Below, in pieces: positions 31,549 to 42,929 of a DNA stretch of 64,000 bases. The notes beneath the pieces are model-generated. The model was not told where the DNA came from, did not search any database, and saw nothing but the letters and a program-made list of their open reading frames with translations. The DNA comes from Knufia peltigerae. Taxonomy: Eukaryota > Ascomycota > Eurotiomycetes > Chaetothyriales > Trichomeriaceae. How positions within the stretch are numbered: position 1 is the first letter of the stretch; each line of letters starts with the position of its first letter. The position numbers and the translations under genes are program-made. The stretch is taken from NCBI GenBank assembly GCA_030247855.1, contig JAPDRN010000023.1:248001-312000 (forward strand), in the 5' to 3' direction.

Positions 31549-33984
31549 CTAAAAAGGCCATACCCATTTGCGGATGTACTCTGGATCGATACCCTCATGG
31601 AAAGCCTCATTTTTGCATTTGATCTGCTCATTGAGCAGCTTCTCCCGTGCACTTGAGCCCTTGTTGCCGAGGTTGGGCATCTTGTCCAGAGCTTCCATAG
31701 CCAGACTGAACCTGTCCGTCTTATTGCGGATGGCAAGCTCAAGTGGTGTGTCAATGTTTCCTTTCTCATTGTATCCGTGCACTTGAAGATTGTGTGATCC
31801 CTTACGGTTGAAAGTCAGGCGGTGAATGAGCCACGGGTAAGAGTGGAAGTTGAAGATGACAGGCTTGTTGTCTGTGAAGATGGCAGAGAACTCCGTGTCT
31901 GTGAGACCGTGGGGATGGTCGCCGTGAGGAATGAGCTTGAAGAGGTCGACCACATTGACAAATCTGATCTTGAGTTCAGGGATGTACTCGCGGAGAAGAG
32001 CTGTGGCGGCGAGCGACTCGTGGGTGGGAACATCACCACAGGATGCCATGACAAGATCAGGTTCTTGTCCTTGATCATTTGATGCCCAGTCCCAGATACC
32101 AGCACCCTTGGTGCAGTGTTCGATGGCGGCTTCCATGTCAAGGTATTGCAGATGATCCTGTTTGTCGGCGACAATTACATTGACATAGTTGCTGCTTCGC
32201 AAGCAATGGTCCATGCATGACAATAGGCAGTTTCCATCTGGAGGGAGGTAAATACGCACCACTTCAGGTGATTTGTTGGCAACAACATCGAGGAAGCCTG
32301 GATCTTGGTGAGTGAAACCATTGTGGTCTTGACGCCAAACAGTCGCGGTCAGTAGGATGTTCAAGGATGCCACCTTGGCTCGCCATTCGACTTCGAGACA
32401 CTTCTCGATCCATTTGCAATGTTGATTCACCATCGAATCAATGATGTGAATGAAGGGTTCGTAGCTGTTGAGCAAGCCGTGTCGGCCGGAGAGAACATAG
32501 CCTTCGAGCCAGCCTTCGCAAGTGTGTTCACTCAACATCTCCATCACACGACCTTCAGTGGCGAGGTTGCCACCATCAGCGTCCTCCTCAAAGTATTCAC
32601 CCATCCACACCTTCTTGCCTGCTGCATAAACCCCTCCAAGCTTGTTGGATTCAGTCTCATCCGGTCCAAAGAGACGGAAATTGGTCTGATTCTTTGCAAT
32701 GACATCCCGGAGGAATACAGCCATGTTCGACATGCTGGGGGCGTTGGTATTGCCACCGTGCTTGACCTCGACCTTGTAGTCGCGGAAGTCTGGCAACTTC
32801 AAGGGCTTCTTAATCAGGCCGCCGTTGGCGACGGGGTTGGCGCTCATGCGGGCGTTGCCCTCAGGAGCAAGCTTCTTGAGTCCCGGAATCAGTTTGCCAT
32901 CTTCGGTGAAGTACTTCTCCGGGGTATAGCTCTTCATCCAATCCTCGAGAAGTTTCAAATGTTGTTTGCTCGAGGCAACATCTGGGATGGGGATTTGATG
33001 GGCTCTCCAGAAACCTTCGAGGTAGTGGCCATCCACAGTCCGAGGACCAGTCCAGCCCTTGGGACTTCGGAGGACAATCATGGGCCAGAAAGGACGGAAT
33101 GCCTTTCCAGATTCACGAGCCTTCTTCTGATAGCCCCGGATTTCCAGGACACACTTCTCCAAGGTGGCAGCCATTGCCTGGTGCATGGTATCGGGGTCAC
33201 TTCCTTCGACAAAGTATGGAGTCCAGCCGTAGCCATAGAATAGTGACTCAAGTTCTTTGTGGGAAACACGAGCAAGGACTGTGGGGTTATTGATCTTGTA
33301 GCCGTTCAAGTGCAGAACAGGTAGGACTGCACCATCAGTGATTGGATTCAGGAATTTGGTGCTGTGCCAGCTTGTGGCAAGAGGACCAGTCTCTGATTCA
33401 CCGTCACCGACCATGGTCAAAGCAATCAGATCTGGGTGATCGAAGACGGCACCAAAGGCGTGACTGATTGAGTAGCCAAGCTCACCACCCTCATGAAGAC
33501 TGCCGGGGGTTTCAGGAGTGGCGTGGCTGCCGATTCCGCCTGGGAATGAGAATTGCTTGAAGAATTTTCTCAATCCTTCGACATCCTCGGACTTGTCGGG
33601 GTAGACTTCGCTGTAGACACCCTCCAGGTAGGACTGGGAGATGACGGCGGGAGCACCGTGTCCAGGGCCGGAGATGAAGAGAGCATCGAGACCGTATTTT
33701 TTGATCAGTCGATTCATGTGCACATAGACGAAGATCTGGCCGGCGTCGGAACCCCAATGTCCCAGCAATCGGGCCTTGAGGTCTTCTACTTTGAGAGGTT
33801 CTCTGAGGAGAGGGTTGTGTCGAAGGTAAAGCATGCCGAGGCATAGGTAAAGACTCGCACGCATGTAGTCATCCGTGAGTCTAAGTTCCTCATCACTGAG
33901 AGGTTTGTCCTTGACGGTGGAACGGGCTTTGCCGTAGGCTGAGATGCTCTCGATAGAGACATCTGTATCAGCTACGGGAGCCAT
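31549..33984 (-). CDS. Xylulose-5-phosphate/fructose-6-phosphate phosphoketolase
   Basis: A single exon runs from ATG 33984 (MAPVADTDVSIESIS) to the stop at 31549, giving 811 residues with no intron. Thiamine-diphosphate and substrate-site motifs of the family are clear: LGHWGSDAGQIFVYVHMNRLI, FISGPGHGAPAVISQ, FSFPGGIGSHATPETPGSLHEGGELGYS and the Mg/ThDP motif GDGESETGPLATSWH. FGPDETESNKLGGV, QDHNGFTHQDPGF and SYPWLIHRLTFNR lie in the C-terminal half. The enzyme uses phosphate to cleave xylulose-5-P to acetyl-phosphate and glyceraldehyde-3-P. No acetate kinase gene, its usual partner, is seen in this window. The lack of introns agrees with the general view that fungal phosphoketolases came from bacteria, which is background knowledge rather than shown here. 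Confidence 0.96.
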   Translation of the reverse strand: MAPVADTDVSIESISAYGKARSTVKDKPLSDEELRLTDDYMRASLYLCLGMLYLRHNPLLREPLKVEDLKARLLGHWGSDAGQIFVYVHMNRLIKKYGLDALFISGPGHGAPAVISQSYLEGVYSEVYPDKSEDVEGLRKFFKQFSFPGGIGSHATPETPGSLHEGGELGYSISHAFGAVFDHPDLIALTMVGDGESETGPLATSWHSTKFLNPITDGAVLPVLHLNGYKINNPTVLARVSHKELESLFYGYGWTPYFVEGSDPDTMHQAMAATLEKCVLEIRGYQKKARESGKAFRPFWPMIVLRSPKGWTGPRTVDGHYLEGFWRAHQIPIPDVASSKQHLKLLEDWMKSYTPEKYFTEDGKLIPGLKKLAPEGNARMSANPVANGGLIKKPLKLPDFRDYKVEVKHGGNTNAPSMSNMAVFLRDVIAKNQTNFRLFGPDETESNKLGGVYAAGKKVWMGEYFEEDADGGNLATEGRVMEMLSEHTCEGWLEGYVLSGRHGLLNSYEPFIHIIDSMVNQHCKWIEKCLEVEWRAKVASLNILLTATVWRQDHNGFTHQDPGFLDVVANKSPEVVRIYLPPDGNCLLSCMDHCLRSSNYVNVIVADKQDHLQYLDMEAAIEHCTKGAGIWDWASNDQGQEPDLVMASCGDVPTHESLAATALLREYIPELKIRFVNVVDLFKLIPHGDHPHGLTDTEFSAIFTDNKPVIFNFHSYPWLIHRLTFNRKGSHNLQVHGYNEKGNIDTPLELAIRNKTDRFSLAMEALDKMPNLGNKGSSAREKLLNEQIKCKNEAFHEGIDPEYIRKWVWPF

Positions 33985-36815
33985 GGTGGTGACAATGGTC
34001 AAGTAGGGATCAAAGATGGGTCAGTGGGGGTTGATGAAGAGATTGTCTGGAAGAAGTTCTATGATGAGACAAGAGTGAGAAATGGATGAAGTCTAAAGGT
34101 GAAAGAGGACACAGCCAGGTTATATACCAGATACGAGAAAGACAATTGATTGAGGACACTACAAGAATGTTGGCGGCAAGGCCCGTCACCCATTCATTGA
34201 TCCTTCGCTCACATTGACCTTCATGAACGTCACCGAGAGCAGGATATGCATCGTGATCTTTCCGTCCCGTGCTTCCAATTGTGTAGGGACAGCGGAGATC
34301 TAGCTTAGCTTAGCATTTGCACAGATACGAGTTACTACAGAACCCTGCACGTGGCTGTACTGCATGAGGCTATGGGTGACCCGAATGCTACACCAAGACC
34401 TGCTGCATCGTCAGGATTACTGAGCTGATCTTCTTCTCCATCGCCGACTCTGGCCAGTCGCGGCGTCCTTGGTTGCCCAGGGTCCATCCCAGGGAGCTTT
34501 CCGGTGTCAATAGCAATGCAGCACAAACAAGACACAACTTAGAGTGTCGGATCAGCCATCAGGAGATGTCGATGACTGGAGAACATGTGGTAATAACTAA
34601 TTGATAGTCGATGGTGTCGCCCAGGCGAAGTGGTGTGATATGACCACGTAACAAGCTACATGAGGCATAGCGGCGAAGTTTGGAGCTGCCGACGTTTCCG
34701 TCTTTCTCTCTCACTCTGTCTGTCTCGCTCTCTCTACTCCAGGTATATGACAGTAATCACTCGTATCATCAATACCACGTCTTAAGACGCCTGCATTAGC
34801 ATTCCTGGCGATCCTCATCCATCATGGCAGTCCAGAACGACCGATGGCTGCCACTTGAATCGACCACTATCGTACCACTTGTGCATCGGTTAATCTCTGA
34901 TTTTCGCTAATGAGCCCCAGGAAATAACATCCGAGCTTCTTCGGCGGATCCAATAATGACGCATCATGAGAATGCACGCCCGATCACGGCCATGAACAAG
35001 CAGAGTCACTCTCCTTTGCACGAGCTTTGCCAGAGGTGAGGTCTTGAGAGGTTGCAACACTCGAAAGAAGATTTTTCAACGTTACCTCACCATAGTTCAA
35101 AATTGCTCTGAGCCTGCAAGATGATTGTGACAAGCAGCGGCATCGAGACTGAATCCTCAATGGTAGGATATAGCCTGCATGTCCGAAGGGGGGCGGTCTG
35201 GTACCTGCAGGCATCAGAGTGTAAACTCGTGAGCCTAGAAACAAAGAGCTGCTGGGGTTTCTTCAGGTGAAAGACATACCCCAGAATTTGACATCTTGGG
35301 GGTGGTGGCCTCCCTTATATATGCACGCCTTCAGCCAAGCCATGGTCGATGGCCCGTTCAATCCTGGTCAGTTCCAGCATCGAGGTCTATGAACAGTCTT
35401 CTGCTCGGCACGTAGACGGGGACATCAATGGTGATCCGCTCAGGTGGCACGTTCAATCACGAGTCAGGCCATAGGTACGGCCGTTCCTGACGTCTTGCCT
35501 CAAACAGACGAGTGCTGCAGTTCCCCTGCCGCCGTAGTCTACTGTCGAAAGCGGCATAGGCAATCCCCTCTCAAGGAATACAGTCCTGAAACCGGTATCA
35601 TGTAATGACAGAACATGCAGAGTCGTGAGTACAATACTTTGCGACCACCTTCTTGTATGCAGGGCATCAACTAACCCTGATTCGTGAGCTTGCATATGAC
35701 ACTGTTTTGAGATAGCTCGATCTGCTCACTAAGCACATAGCCGAGATAATCTCCCCAGCTTTGTCTCGATGATACCTGTCTGGAGAGCCTGGATCAGTCC
35801 ACAGTGGTATACATGACCGGCCAGCTACTGCCAATCCCTGGACATGTTCCCCAGGAGTTTGGTTGCTGGATCCCGACAGGGGATGACTGCTTCTCTCTAC
35901 TTACACATCTTTGGACTTTGTGACTCCATCCAACGTTGGATGGACTTTTCTTTTCTGCTGGGTTTATGACTGTTTTTACGAGAAGCATGGAAAGTGGCTT
36001 GCCTCATATCGTGAAGACGGCTGTGACCCATCGTCAAGCACAAAAGCATCATGCGACAACACCTTGTGCAGTTTCGCCCTTTGCTCATCTTCATAGGCGG
36101 TTCATTGTCTCTCTCTCCGCTTGGTGGGTTTCTCACCAACAGTCATGGAGGTATCGCCTTTGACGCATGAGCTCTTACCTCGTCATCCAGCTTGTCTTGT
36201 ATAAGCAGAGAGGCTCGATTTCTTGTCCGGCATCTTTCGCTGAAGATATTGGCAGGATTTTATGTTCCCACAAGGTCAACAGAAGGTCCGCATTCGCTTG
36301 TTATCGCTCATAAATTGTCATCTGGCTTTTGCTTTTATTCACTCCATCCGTCGATCCAGGGTCCCCCATCTTCGGATCGAACCCTTGAAGCTGATGTGCA
36401 ATTCAGGTTGATTCTCGGACATCTTCAACCACTGTTGTGTCGAATTATTGTTATTGTGTTCAGGATTAACCACCATTCCCCCAAGACGTAGAGAGACTTG
36501 GCCGTTGGACAAGATAAAACATCTCTCTTGCCGCAAATGGAAATGCAGTACATTTGCGGGGTCAACACGGACTTGACCACAGCACGACATGATAAGCAGA
36601 CAACAACAGGCCTGATATCAACAGGCCTTGAATCACTGGCATTTCTCTCTTTCCTTTATCAGAATGCCTATCGCGCATATCACTGCCTGATCAAAAGCCT
36701 ATAAGACCCTTATACGTCCGACTCTGTGTCAAGGTAAACTCTTCCCTCTGACACCTGTATATCGCGCCGCATCCCATCCCAAAACACCATACACATTGAT
36801 ACACCATCCTTCATC
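33985..36815. other. 2.8-kb gene-free spacer
   Basis: I find no coding frame with a recognisable domain or credible splice structure, no tRNA and no terminal inverted repeats. The first 200 bases are the phosphoketolase promoter (purine-rich on the plus strand). Short CT-rich runs (TCTCTCTCTC near 34700) occur. The base composition is mixed. It could hold long noncoding RNA or decayed sequence. Confidence 0.5.
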
Positions 36816-37961
36816 ATGTCTACCACCACCGCCACTGAAACAACCACACAAACCATCCCCTCGTCGTCCGAGGCCCAATACTATGGCAAACTCCGCTACA
36901 TTCCACAAGGGCAAACTCCCACCCCGAGTCCTCACAACTTCCACCTCCCCGCCATGGCCGAGTTCGGTGACGTCCGTCTCCAACCCTTAATCGACATGCG
37001 ACCGGTCCCGACCATCGCCGAGCTCTCCAAGGCTCAAGAGCCCACCGCCCAACTCTCGACACACGGGTTCGCCGCTGTCCACCACCCGGTCTCGATGAAC
37101 TCGGCCCCCTATACGCTCCAGTCCTGGAAAGACCCGTCGACACTCAAGGCCAGCTACGTGCCCGAGACCGAGGAGATGGTGAAGCGAATCACGGGCGCGA
37201 CCACCGTACTCACCGAGGCCCTCCTCCTCCGCTCCGCCGTATGGTCCGAACAAGACGCGCTCGCCACTCACGCGGGCCACGGCGAAAGCAGTGACGACTC
37301 ACCTTCGACGTCCGCCGCCGCGCCGCCGGAACCCAAACTTGAGGAAGAGACCGCGCTCGAACTGGGCTTCCCTCAGTTCATCGGCTTCAGCGCCAAACAC
37401 GGCGGGGCCTCCCCGGCCCCCAAAGTCCACCTCGACTACGCCCCCAACGGCGCCCGCATGCACATCCGGAAATACCACCCGACCATGACGGCGGCTTCGT
37501 CCCGCATCATCGCCGCCGAGGACCAGCTCACCGCCGAGGGTAAACCCCTCCGCGAGACCTACGCCGGGTCCGGCCTGGGGCCCCGCTGGGCGCTGTACTC
37601 GATCTGGCGGCCGCTGAAGCGAGTGCACCGCGACCCCCTGGCGCTCGGCGACGCGCGCACCTTCCTCGAGCAGGACTACGTGCCCGTCGTCGTCAAGACG
37701 CCCAACCTCGGCGTGCCGGGCGACCTGTCCACGCACCCGACCGAGTCGTACCTCGCGCACTGGTCCGCCGGGCAGAAGTGGTACTTTGTCTCGAAACAGG
37801 AACCCGAGGAGGTCCTGGTGATTGGCCTGTTCGACTCGGACCGCGACAGGGAGACCGTCGCCGCCGGCGGCACCCTACACAGCAGCGTCGACCTACCTGG
37901 GACCGAGGACGAAGAGGCCCGAGAGAGTTTGGAGTTGAGATGTTTGGCCATTTGGGACTAG
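36816..37961 (+). CDS. AsaB/CmcJ-like putative non-heme oxygenase family protein
   Basis: A single exon encodes 381 residues; its G+C content is visibly higher than the flanks. The pattern fits the fungal 'GA4 desaturase/AsaB/CmcJ' family: LRYIPQG at the start, VHLDYAPNGARMHIRKY in the middle (an HxD pair suited to metal binding), then WALYSIWRPLKRVHRDPLALGDARTF, and QKWYFVSKQEPEEVLVIGLFDSD near the end. Members are often found in secondary-metabolite loci as hydroxylases or related oxidative enzymes, but most are uncharacterised and the substrate cannot be read from sequence. No synthase gene is adjacent. The N-terminal 20 residues are Thr/Ser-rich. Confidence 0.82.
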   Translation: MSTTTATETTTQTIPSSSEAQYYGKLRYIPQGQTPTPSPHNFHLPAMAEFGDVRLQPLIDMRPVPTIAELSKAQEPTAQLSTHGFAAVHHPVSMNSAPYTLQSWKDPSTLKASYVPETEEMVKRITGATTVLTEALLLRSAVWSEQDALATHAGHGESSDDSPSTSAAAPPEPKLEEETALELGFPQFIGFSAKHGGASPAPKVHLDYAPNGARMHIRKYHPTMTAASSRIIAAEDQLTAEGKPLRETYAGSGLGPRWALYSIWRPLKRVHRDPLALGDARTFLEQDYVPVVVKTPNLGVPGDLSTHPTESYLAHWSAGQKWYFVSKQEPEEVLVIGLFDSDRDRETVAAGGTLHSSVDLPGTEDEEARESLELRCLAIWD

Positions 37962-37992
37962 AATACCCAGGCACATACGCTTGTCAGTCACC

Positions 37993-38001
37993 TACGGAGT
38001 A
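37993..38001 (-). repeat. TACGGAGTA word
   Basis: Exact copy 32 bases past the stop codon of the AsaB-like gene. Confidence 0.7.
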
Positions 38002-38596
38002 CAGTTACCGCCAGGTCATAGAACGCAAGTTAGACGCAATCAAAGGGGCTCTCGGAGCTTGGCATCAAAGCCAACATTGTAAGGGGGCCACGGGGATGAG
38101 CATTGGCACCTGATACGACCGTGTTGTGGCTCAGCCCCTTTCTCCTTGAGAGTGGCGTGTTTGTAATGATGAAAGGGGTCGTTGACCACCCTAACTCGAG
38201 GGTCCCTCGTATTCCACGGTGCCGTGATTTGATTCTAAGCCCTTTTGTAGAAGGCTCCCGCCAAGGGGGCCAGAATGAGTACAGGGGCCGAATGATAAAA
38301 TATCCTTCGCTTCTACTCCGTGGTGAGTAGTGGATCGAGGTTACGATGAAAAGCTGGAATCGGCCTTGTCGTTAGGGAATTCTTGTTTTTTAATACTCCA
38401 TACGCACGTGCTGTATATATGTGATTATTTTTGGGACTGGCTCCCTTCGCCGCTTTGGGTTTAGCTAGGTACGCCATTTTTTTTCTTTTATTTCCCTTGC
38501 CCCGATATCCTCGACTCACGTACTCCATACTTCCCGTACGCATGCAAGAAACAAAGGTCTAGACTGGCTAAGCCAAGAATCAGCCACCTAGCTACG

Positions 38597-38605
38597 TACG
38601 GAGTA
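38597..38605 (-). repeat. TACGGAGTA word
   Basis: Exact copy in the spacer 3' of the carboxylesterase gene, within ACGTACGGAGTAGG. Confidence 0.7.
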
Positions 38606-38980
38606 GGTAATAGATCAGTTGGAACAAGTGTGTGGTCTTGTAAAAGTTGAAGTCATCATTTTAAATCATTCATACTGTTCCAGTATTGTATGGAGATCAT
38701 GAATCGTCTCTCTCTCTCTCTCTGTGTCCATGGGGCAATGTATCTATTCTATGCAAGAACTGCAAAGGTAAATGAAGTATGTAAGCCAAATAAACCACAA
38801 ACACCTCCGCGAGATGATTTTTGGTTCCCCCCAAAAAGAGGCTCAAAGGTGCCAAAAAGCACAATCCAATCAATCCCACCAGCGCCGATGCTCAAAAAGG
38901 TGGTGGAACAACAACAACCCAAAAATAAAAGGGCAAAAAAAAACTCAATGCCACGGCTAGTGCAAAGTGGATTCACTGCA

Positions 38981-40902
38981 CTACTGCCGTATCGAAACCC
39001 CAATACTACTCAGGTACTGACACCGAGCGCGGACCGAGGTGCTCACTTCCTCCATGCCGGTGGTTTGCTGGGAATCAAAGAGCATCCTCTGCCAGTCCAA
39101 CGCGTCGACGTCGACCATTTTGTTGGTGGACTTTGACTTGGAGGAGTCTGTCGTCGACGAGCCGCCTGCGTCGCTGTTGGCAAACTCCTGCCACGTCGGT
39201 GACCCGGTGACACGGTGTACGTTCGGATCGAGCGCTCTGATGAAGCTGGTCCAGTATCCCTGGATGAGCGGGACGATCCAGTGATTCGATGCCCCTTCCT
39301 TGTAACTTGGGGGCGCCGAACCTCGTACGTTTGTCGGACCCCAAATCGCCCCGATCTCGACCGTGTGAGGGACGCCCAGGCCGCTCTTGACCTGCGCCGG
39401 GTCCTGGACGTTGTATCTGTAGTTCCAGGTTCCCTTGTTCCCGTACCGCACAAAGGCGCTGGCAATAAAAAGATTGGGACACATGTACCGCATGTCGCCG
39501 TAGCTGTTGGAGACTTGGCGCCACCAGGATCCCGACTTGGGAAACGTGGGACCATTGTTGGGAAAGAGGGCGTTGATCCGAGACAGCTGCTGGGTCGTCA
39601 GGAAGGGGAACTGGTTGCGTAGAAAAGTGTCGGATTGTTTCTGGCTCTTTGTCAGCCGTGGTGTGAAGACCGTGCCGCCGTTCGTGTCGTCTCCGAAAAT
39701 GACGGGCACATGGACGAATGCACCGTTATCAAAGGCCGCGTAGGTGTAGTTCGAGACCAATGCGTTGTCGAGGACTGGGTTCCACATGAACAATGGTGAT
39801 TGCTGGTTGCCCGGATATGGTATGTTGTGATTCTGCAACTGCAACTCCGTGCTGGATTTGGAACGTAGACAGGTCATTGTGTCCTTTCCAGAATCGACAC
39901 CCGTCGGGCAATTTAGTCGTTTGGCGAACGAGTCGACCTGGTACTGGCTCTCGTCGACGGTCAGGATGGGACCAAAACTGACTGATTCCACCGCAGCGCC
40001 GACGAACAGTTTATCGTCTCGGCCTCCGTACGCGGTGAGGAGTAAGGCGATTGATGCGGCACCAGCAGAATCTCCGCCCAGGACGACGTGGCCCGCATCT
40101 CCTCCAAACTTGTCAATGTAGTTGTGAACCCATTCCAAGGCCTTCCTCTGATCTTTCAGTCCGTTGTTGAGACTGTCGACCTCACGACCTGCGAGGAAGC
40201 CATATGGACCGACGCGATAGTTGAAAGTAACCACGATGATGTTGTTGCCAGAGGCCGAGATCAGTCCACTGCCATCATACTTAGCGTTGGCATTGTAGTT
40301 GAAGCCACCACCCTGGATGAAAAAGTACACCGGCAACTTTGATTCAGGAGTCGCGTCTGTCGGCGCGTAGACGTCAATAAATAGACAGTCTTCAGAGGTT
40401 CCTCCAACACGCGGGTTCTGGCCGGTTCCCAGACAAACATTTCCATGCTACACCGCAGTCAGTGATTTCTGTTCACGAAAAGATGACGAGGAATCAAACC
40501 TACCTTGTCAGCTTGTTGTACACCTCCAACAACAGGAGGGTCTTGAGGAGCCGCGAATCTCAGATCGCCAATCGGAGCTGCAGCATATCGCATCCCAAGC
40601 CATTTTGTGATGCCGTTTGAATTTGTTCCCTTATAGGTAGCATAGTCGAGTGCTACTGTGCTCGTGGCGGCTGTGACTGCCTTGAGGTAGTATATACCAT
40701 ACAAGAGAGTAAACAAAACAAGCATGATGAGCAGCAGCCGAGTGACGAGATTATGGGGGAAAAGCGCACATCTATTATTTGTTATTGTAACTCCTGGTTC
40801 CTCCGTCTTTGGCGTCTCTCCATCTTGAGGATGGAATGTGGAATAAGTCGGTTGGTATAAGAGCGTTTGATGCTCATCGTCGAGTACTGACGGTCGCCGC
40901 AT
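38981..40902 (-). CDS. Membrane-anchored type-B carboxylesterase/lipase-like protein
   Basis: Exons are 40902-40504 and 40447-38981 (56-nt intron), giving 621 residues. A cytosolic N-terminus of about 55 residues precedes one hydrophobic span (LLLIMLVLFTLLYGIYYL), suggesting a type II membrane protein. The alpha/beta-hydrolase domain follows: GMRYAAAPIGDLRFAAPQ, EDCLFIDVY, the oxyanion loop IQGGGFNY, the nucleophile serine in GGDSAGAASI, and the likely catalytic histidine in GVPHTVEIGAIWGP. Where related enzymes have an acidic residue in an N-E-G motif, this protein reads GDDTNGGTVF, with Gly in place of Glu. Activity may therefore be altered or lost, or the acid may come from elsewhere. The substrate is unknown. 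Confidence 0.88.
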
Positions 40903-41384
40903 TTGGAACTCTAAGGAAGTAACCGGTCTCTGGTTATTTGCTACCTCTTACAAATGCAGAAACAAGCACACGGTCCGGTCTATGCGTCACCAGCACATGT
41001 GAGGCGCAGTGGTCGAGATGAGGTGGCCCTCACTCTTTCGGATAGTTTTAACCAATAGGGCAAACTGCGGGCCCAGGCCCTATAGTCGGGCTGTCAAGGG
41101 GGTTGCTAGGTGAAGAGCTTCATCCTCAGGATGGTCTGATGATTGGCGGCCTCGAGGTGTTTTGCTGCTGGTGCGGGGAGGTTTTTGGTCAAACTCGATC
41201 CATGCCGCATGCAGCCATCAAATTTCACTATTCATACAAGGTTCTCCATCAAAGCACCAATCGCCAGGTTTTCAGGATTCCAGGCTCTAGCATTCGCGGT
41301 TTCTGCATCCCGGTGCTGACGTTGCCCATCCCATTGCACTAACACTCAATGGTAAGGGGGAACCACATGGTGATACAATAGTCA
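40903..41384. other. Spacer between the esterase and the ELYS-like gene
   Basis: Esterase promoter side and 3' flank of the ELYS-like gene. No gene is seen. Confidence 0.5.
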
Positions 41385-42362
41385 TCAATGCGGAACAGTA
41401 CCCGATATGCCTGTCTTCACGTAATCCCAATTAACTCCGTCAATATCTTCTCCCCCAAGTCTGTTCAATGAGCTGATATCAGACGTAGACCTTCCCAGTG
41501 CGATTCTTCGCGCGATGACCGAATCCTTGGCCCCTGGAAGTTTGGACCCAGCACCATTCAGCAGGCACTCCTCGAACCAGCCATCCTCCTCACTAGTCAA
41601 CGGTAGTCCAACAACTATAGCCGCTCGCCGGGCATGGTCGGGACTTGGATCTTCTTGATGCATTGTGACGATCAGCTCTTCAAACAGCTTCTTATGTTGC
41701 AAATGGTCCTGTCTCTTTGCGAAATAGTACGCCTCCACCATGTTATTGCGAAGCAAGAGTGAGAAGTAGGCTCCAAGAGTCTTGGGGTCCTTTAATGGTG
41801 GAGAAACTGCTATATAGTAGGCTGAGGCGAGGGCGCGATCGCATTTTGGGTGTTGCAACAAGGTGAAGAGGATGTCGTCGGCAAAGGTAGGTGTCAAGGA
41901 TGGATCGGTCAGGTGTTCCAAAGCCCGGGCAAACTGTCCATGATCGAGTTCCCAAAGACCAGCGACAAGTAGCTGGTATTTCTGAGGAAGATATGTTCTT
42001 CGAGCAAAGTTCGAGTCTGCGTTGGATAGGTGCCGACAGTCTCGCAAGAGGTAGAAGAGGAGGGCGAGCTTCTGCTCGTCGGGTGCCGATGATTGTACGA
42101 TTTTGGACCAGATATTGCGTAGATCTTGGTTTGTCCGAGGTGGGTAGTTGTTTCTAGACGCTTCAAAACTTCAGCTTCTATACCGCTGGCAGCCCGTGTC
42201 ATACTCACGTCGCGTCAAACCGATCGACCTCCATATGCGGTCGAAGAACAACTCGCCCGCTTCCCTGCGGTGTTTGTTTATGCCTTCCACGGTCTTGTTG
42301 TCGAAGGAATAATCGGGCTTGGCCTGAAATACCACGTCGAAGTCATGCCAGTTAAACATCAT
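41385..42362 (-). CDS. ELYS-like nucleoporin domain protein (Ely5 type)
   Basis: Exons are 42362-42205 and 42153-41385; the 51-nt intron has a GTATGA donor and TAG acceptor and joins RREN to NYPPRTNQDL. The 308-residue product starts with the ELYS pattern: FNWHDFDVVF, a FDNKTVEGINKHRREAGELFFDRI helix, the YPP turn, DLRNIWSKI and KLALLFYLLRDC. It continues as helical repeats (YQLLVAGLWELDHGQFARALEHL and LASAYYIAV). ELYS-domain proteins attach to the Nup107-160 (Y) complex; in fission yeast Ely5 is a small stand-alone version. A later GRSTSDISSLN segment is less ordered. Without the short first exon the family signature would be lost. Confidence 0.85.
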
Positions 42363-42929
42363 GAGGGTCGTCGAGGCTTTACTTCATCAGAAACGGCGGC
42401 GTTTTACAATGACATACTCCGTACTCGGTTTTAAACAATTCGCGACTGCGCCAGTTCGAACGAGTTTATATACGGTGAATCATACAACATATATACGCAA
42501 TTCTGGTCGAGCATAGGCCAACCGTGTGACTACCCCCTGGCTCGCTCAACGACACTTCAGTTTCGTGACATTATTACGATCACAAATTGAAATTCAGCTT
42601 CATGGGTCATTTCTCCACGGAATCGTTCATCCGAGGTCCCTTTCCTCCTGGCCATCCCCAAGAACAGTATCCGAGACTCAGAAGATCCTGTTGTGGGGAT
42701 GGTGTCAATGACAAGACTGTGACCCCGCGTTTCTGGGCTTTGATATCATCGATTCAGACCGTCAAGATGAGATATTCACTCCAAATGGGTTATAGCCGAG
42801 GTGCTAGAACGCATCCATTGTACCGGTATCTTATAATCCCCTAGTTCGACGTTCCAAGGTAAGGCTGTTCACTTTCTCTTCGTCATATTCACTCTTTCCT
42901 CCTTTGCAGAATACCTTCAAGCCATCATC
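42363..42929. promoter_or_regulatory. Divergent promoter region of the ELYS-like and PRISE genes
   Basis: The spacer separates divergent starts. It holds TACTCCGTA at 42415-42423, 53 bases upstream of the ELYS-like start, and AT-rich stretches (TATATACG near 42490). Confidence 0.45.
42415..42423 (+). repeat. TACTCCGTA word
   Basis: Exact copy just upstream of the ELYS-like start codon. Confidence 0.7.

Larger units (their letters stand above)
37962..38980. other. Intergenic with two TACGGAGTA words and a CT microsatellite
   Basis: No gene is supported. TCTCTCTCTCTCTCTCTC-type repeat lies at about 38705-38725. The stretch from 38340 to 38700 is AT-rich. Confidence 0.5.
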
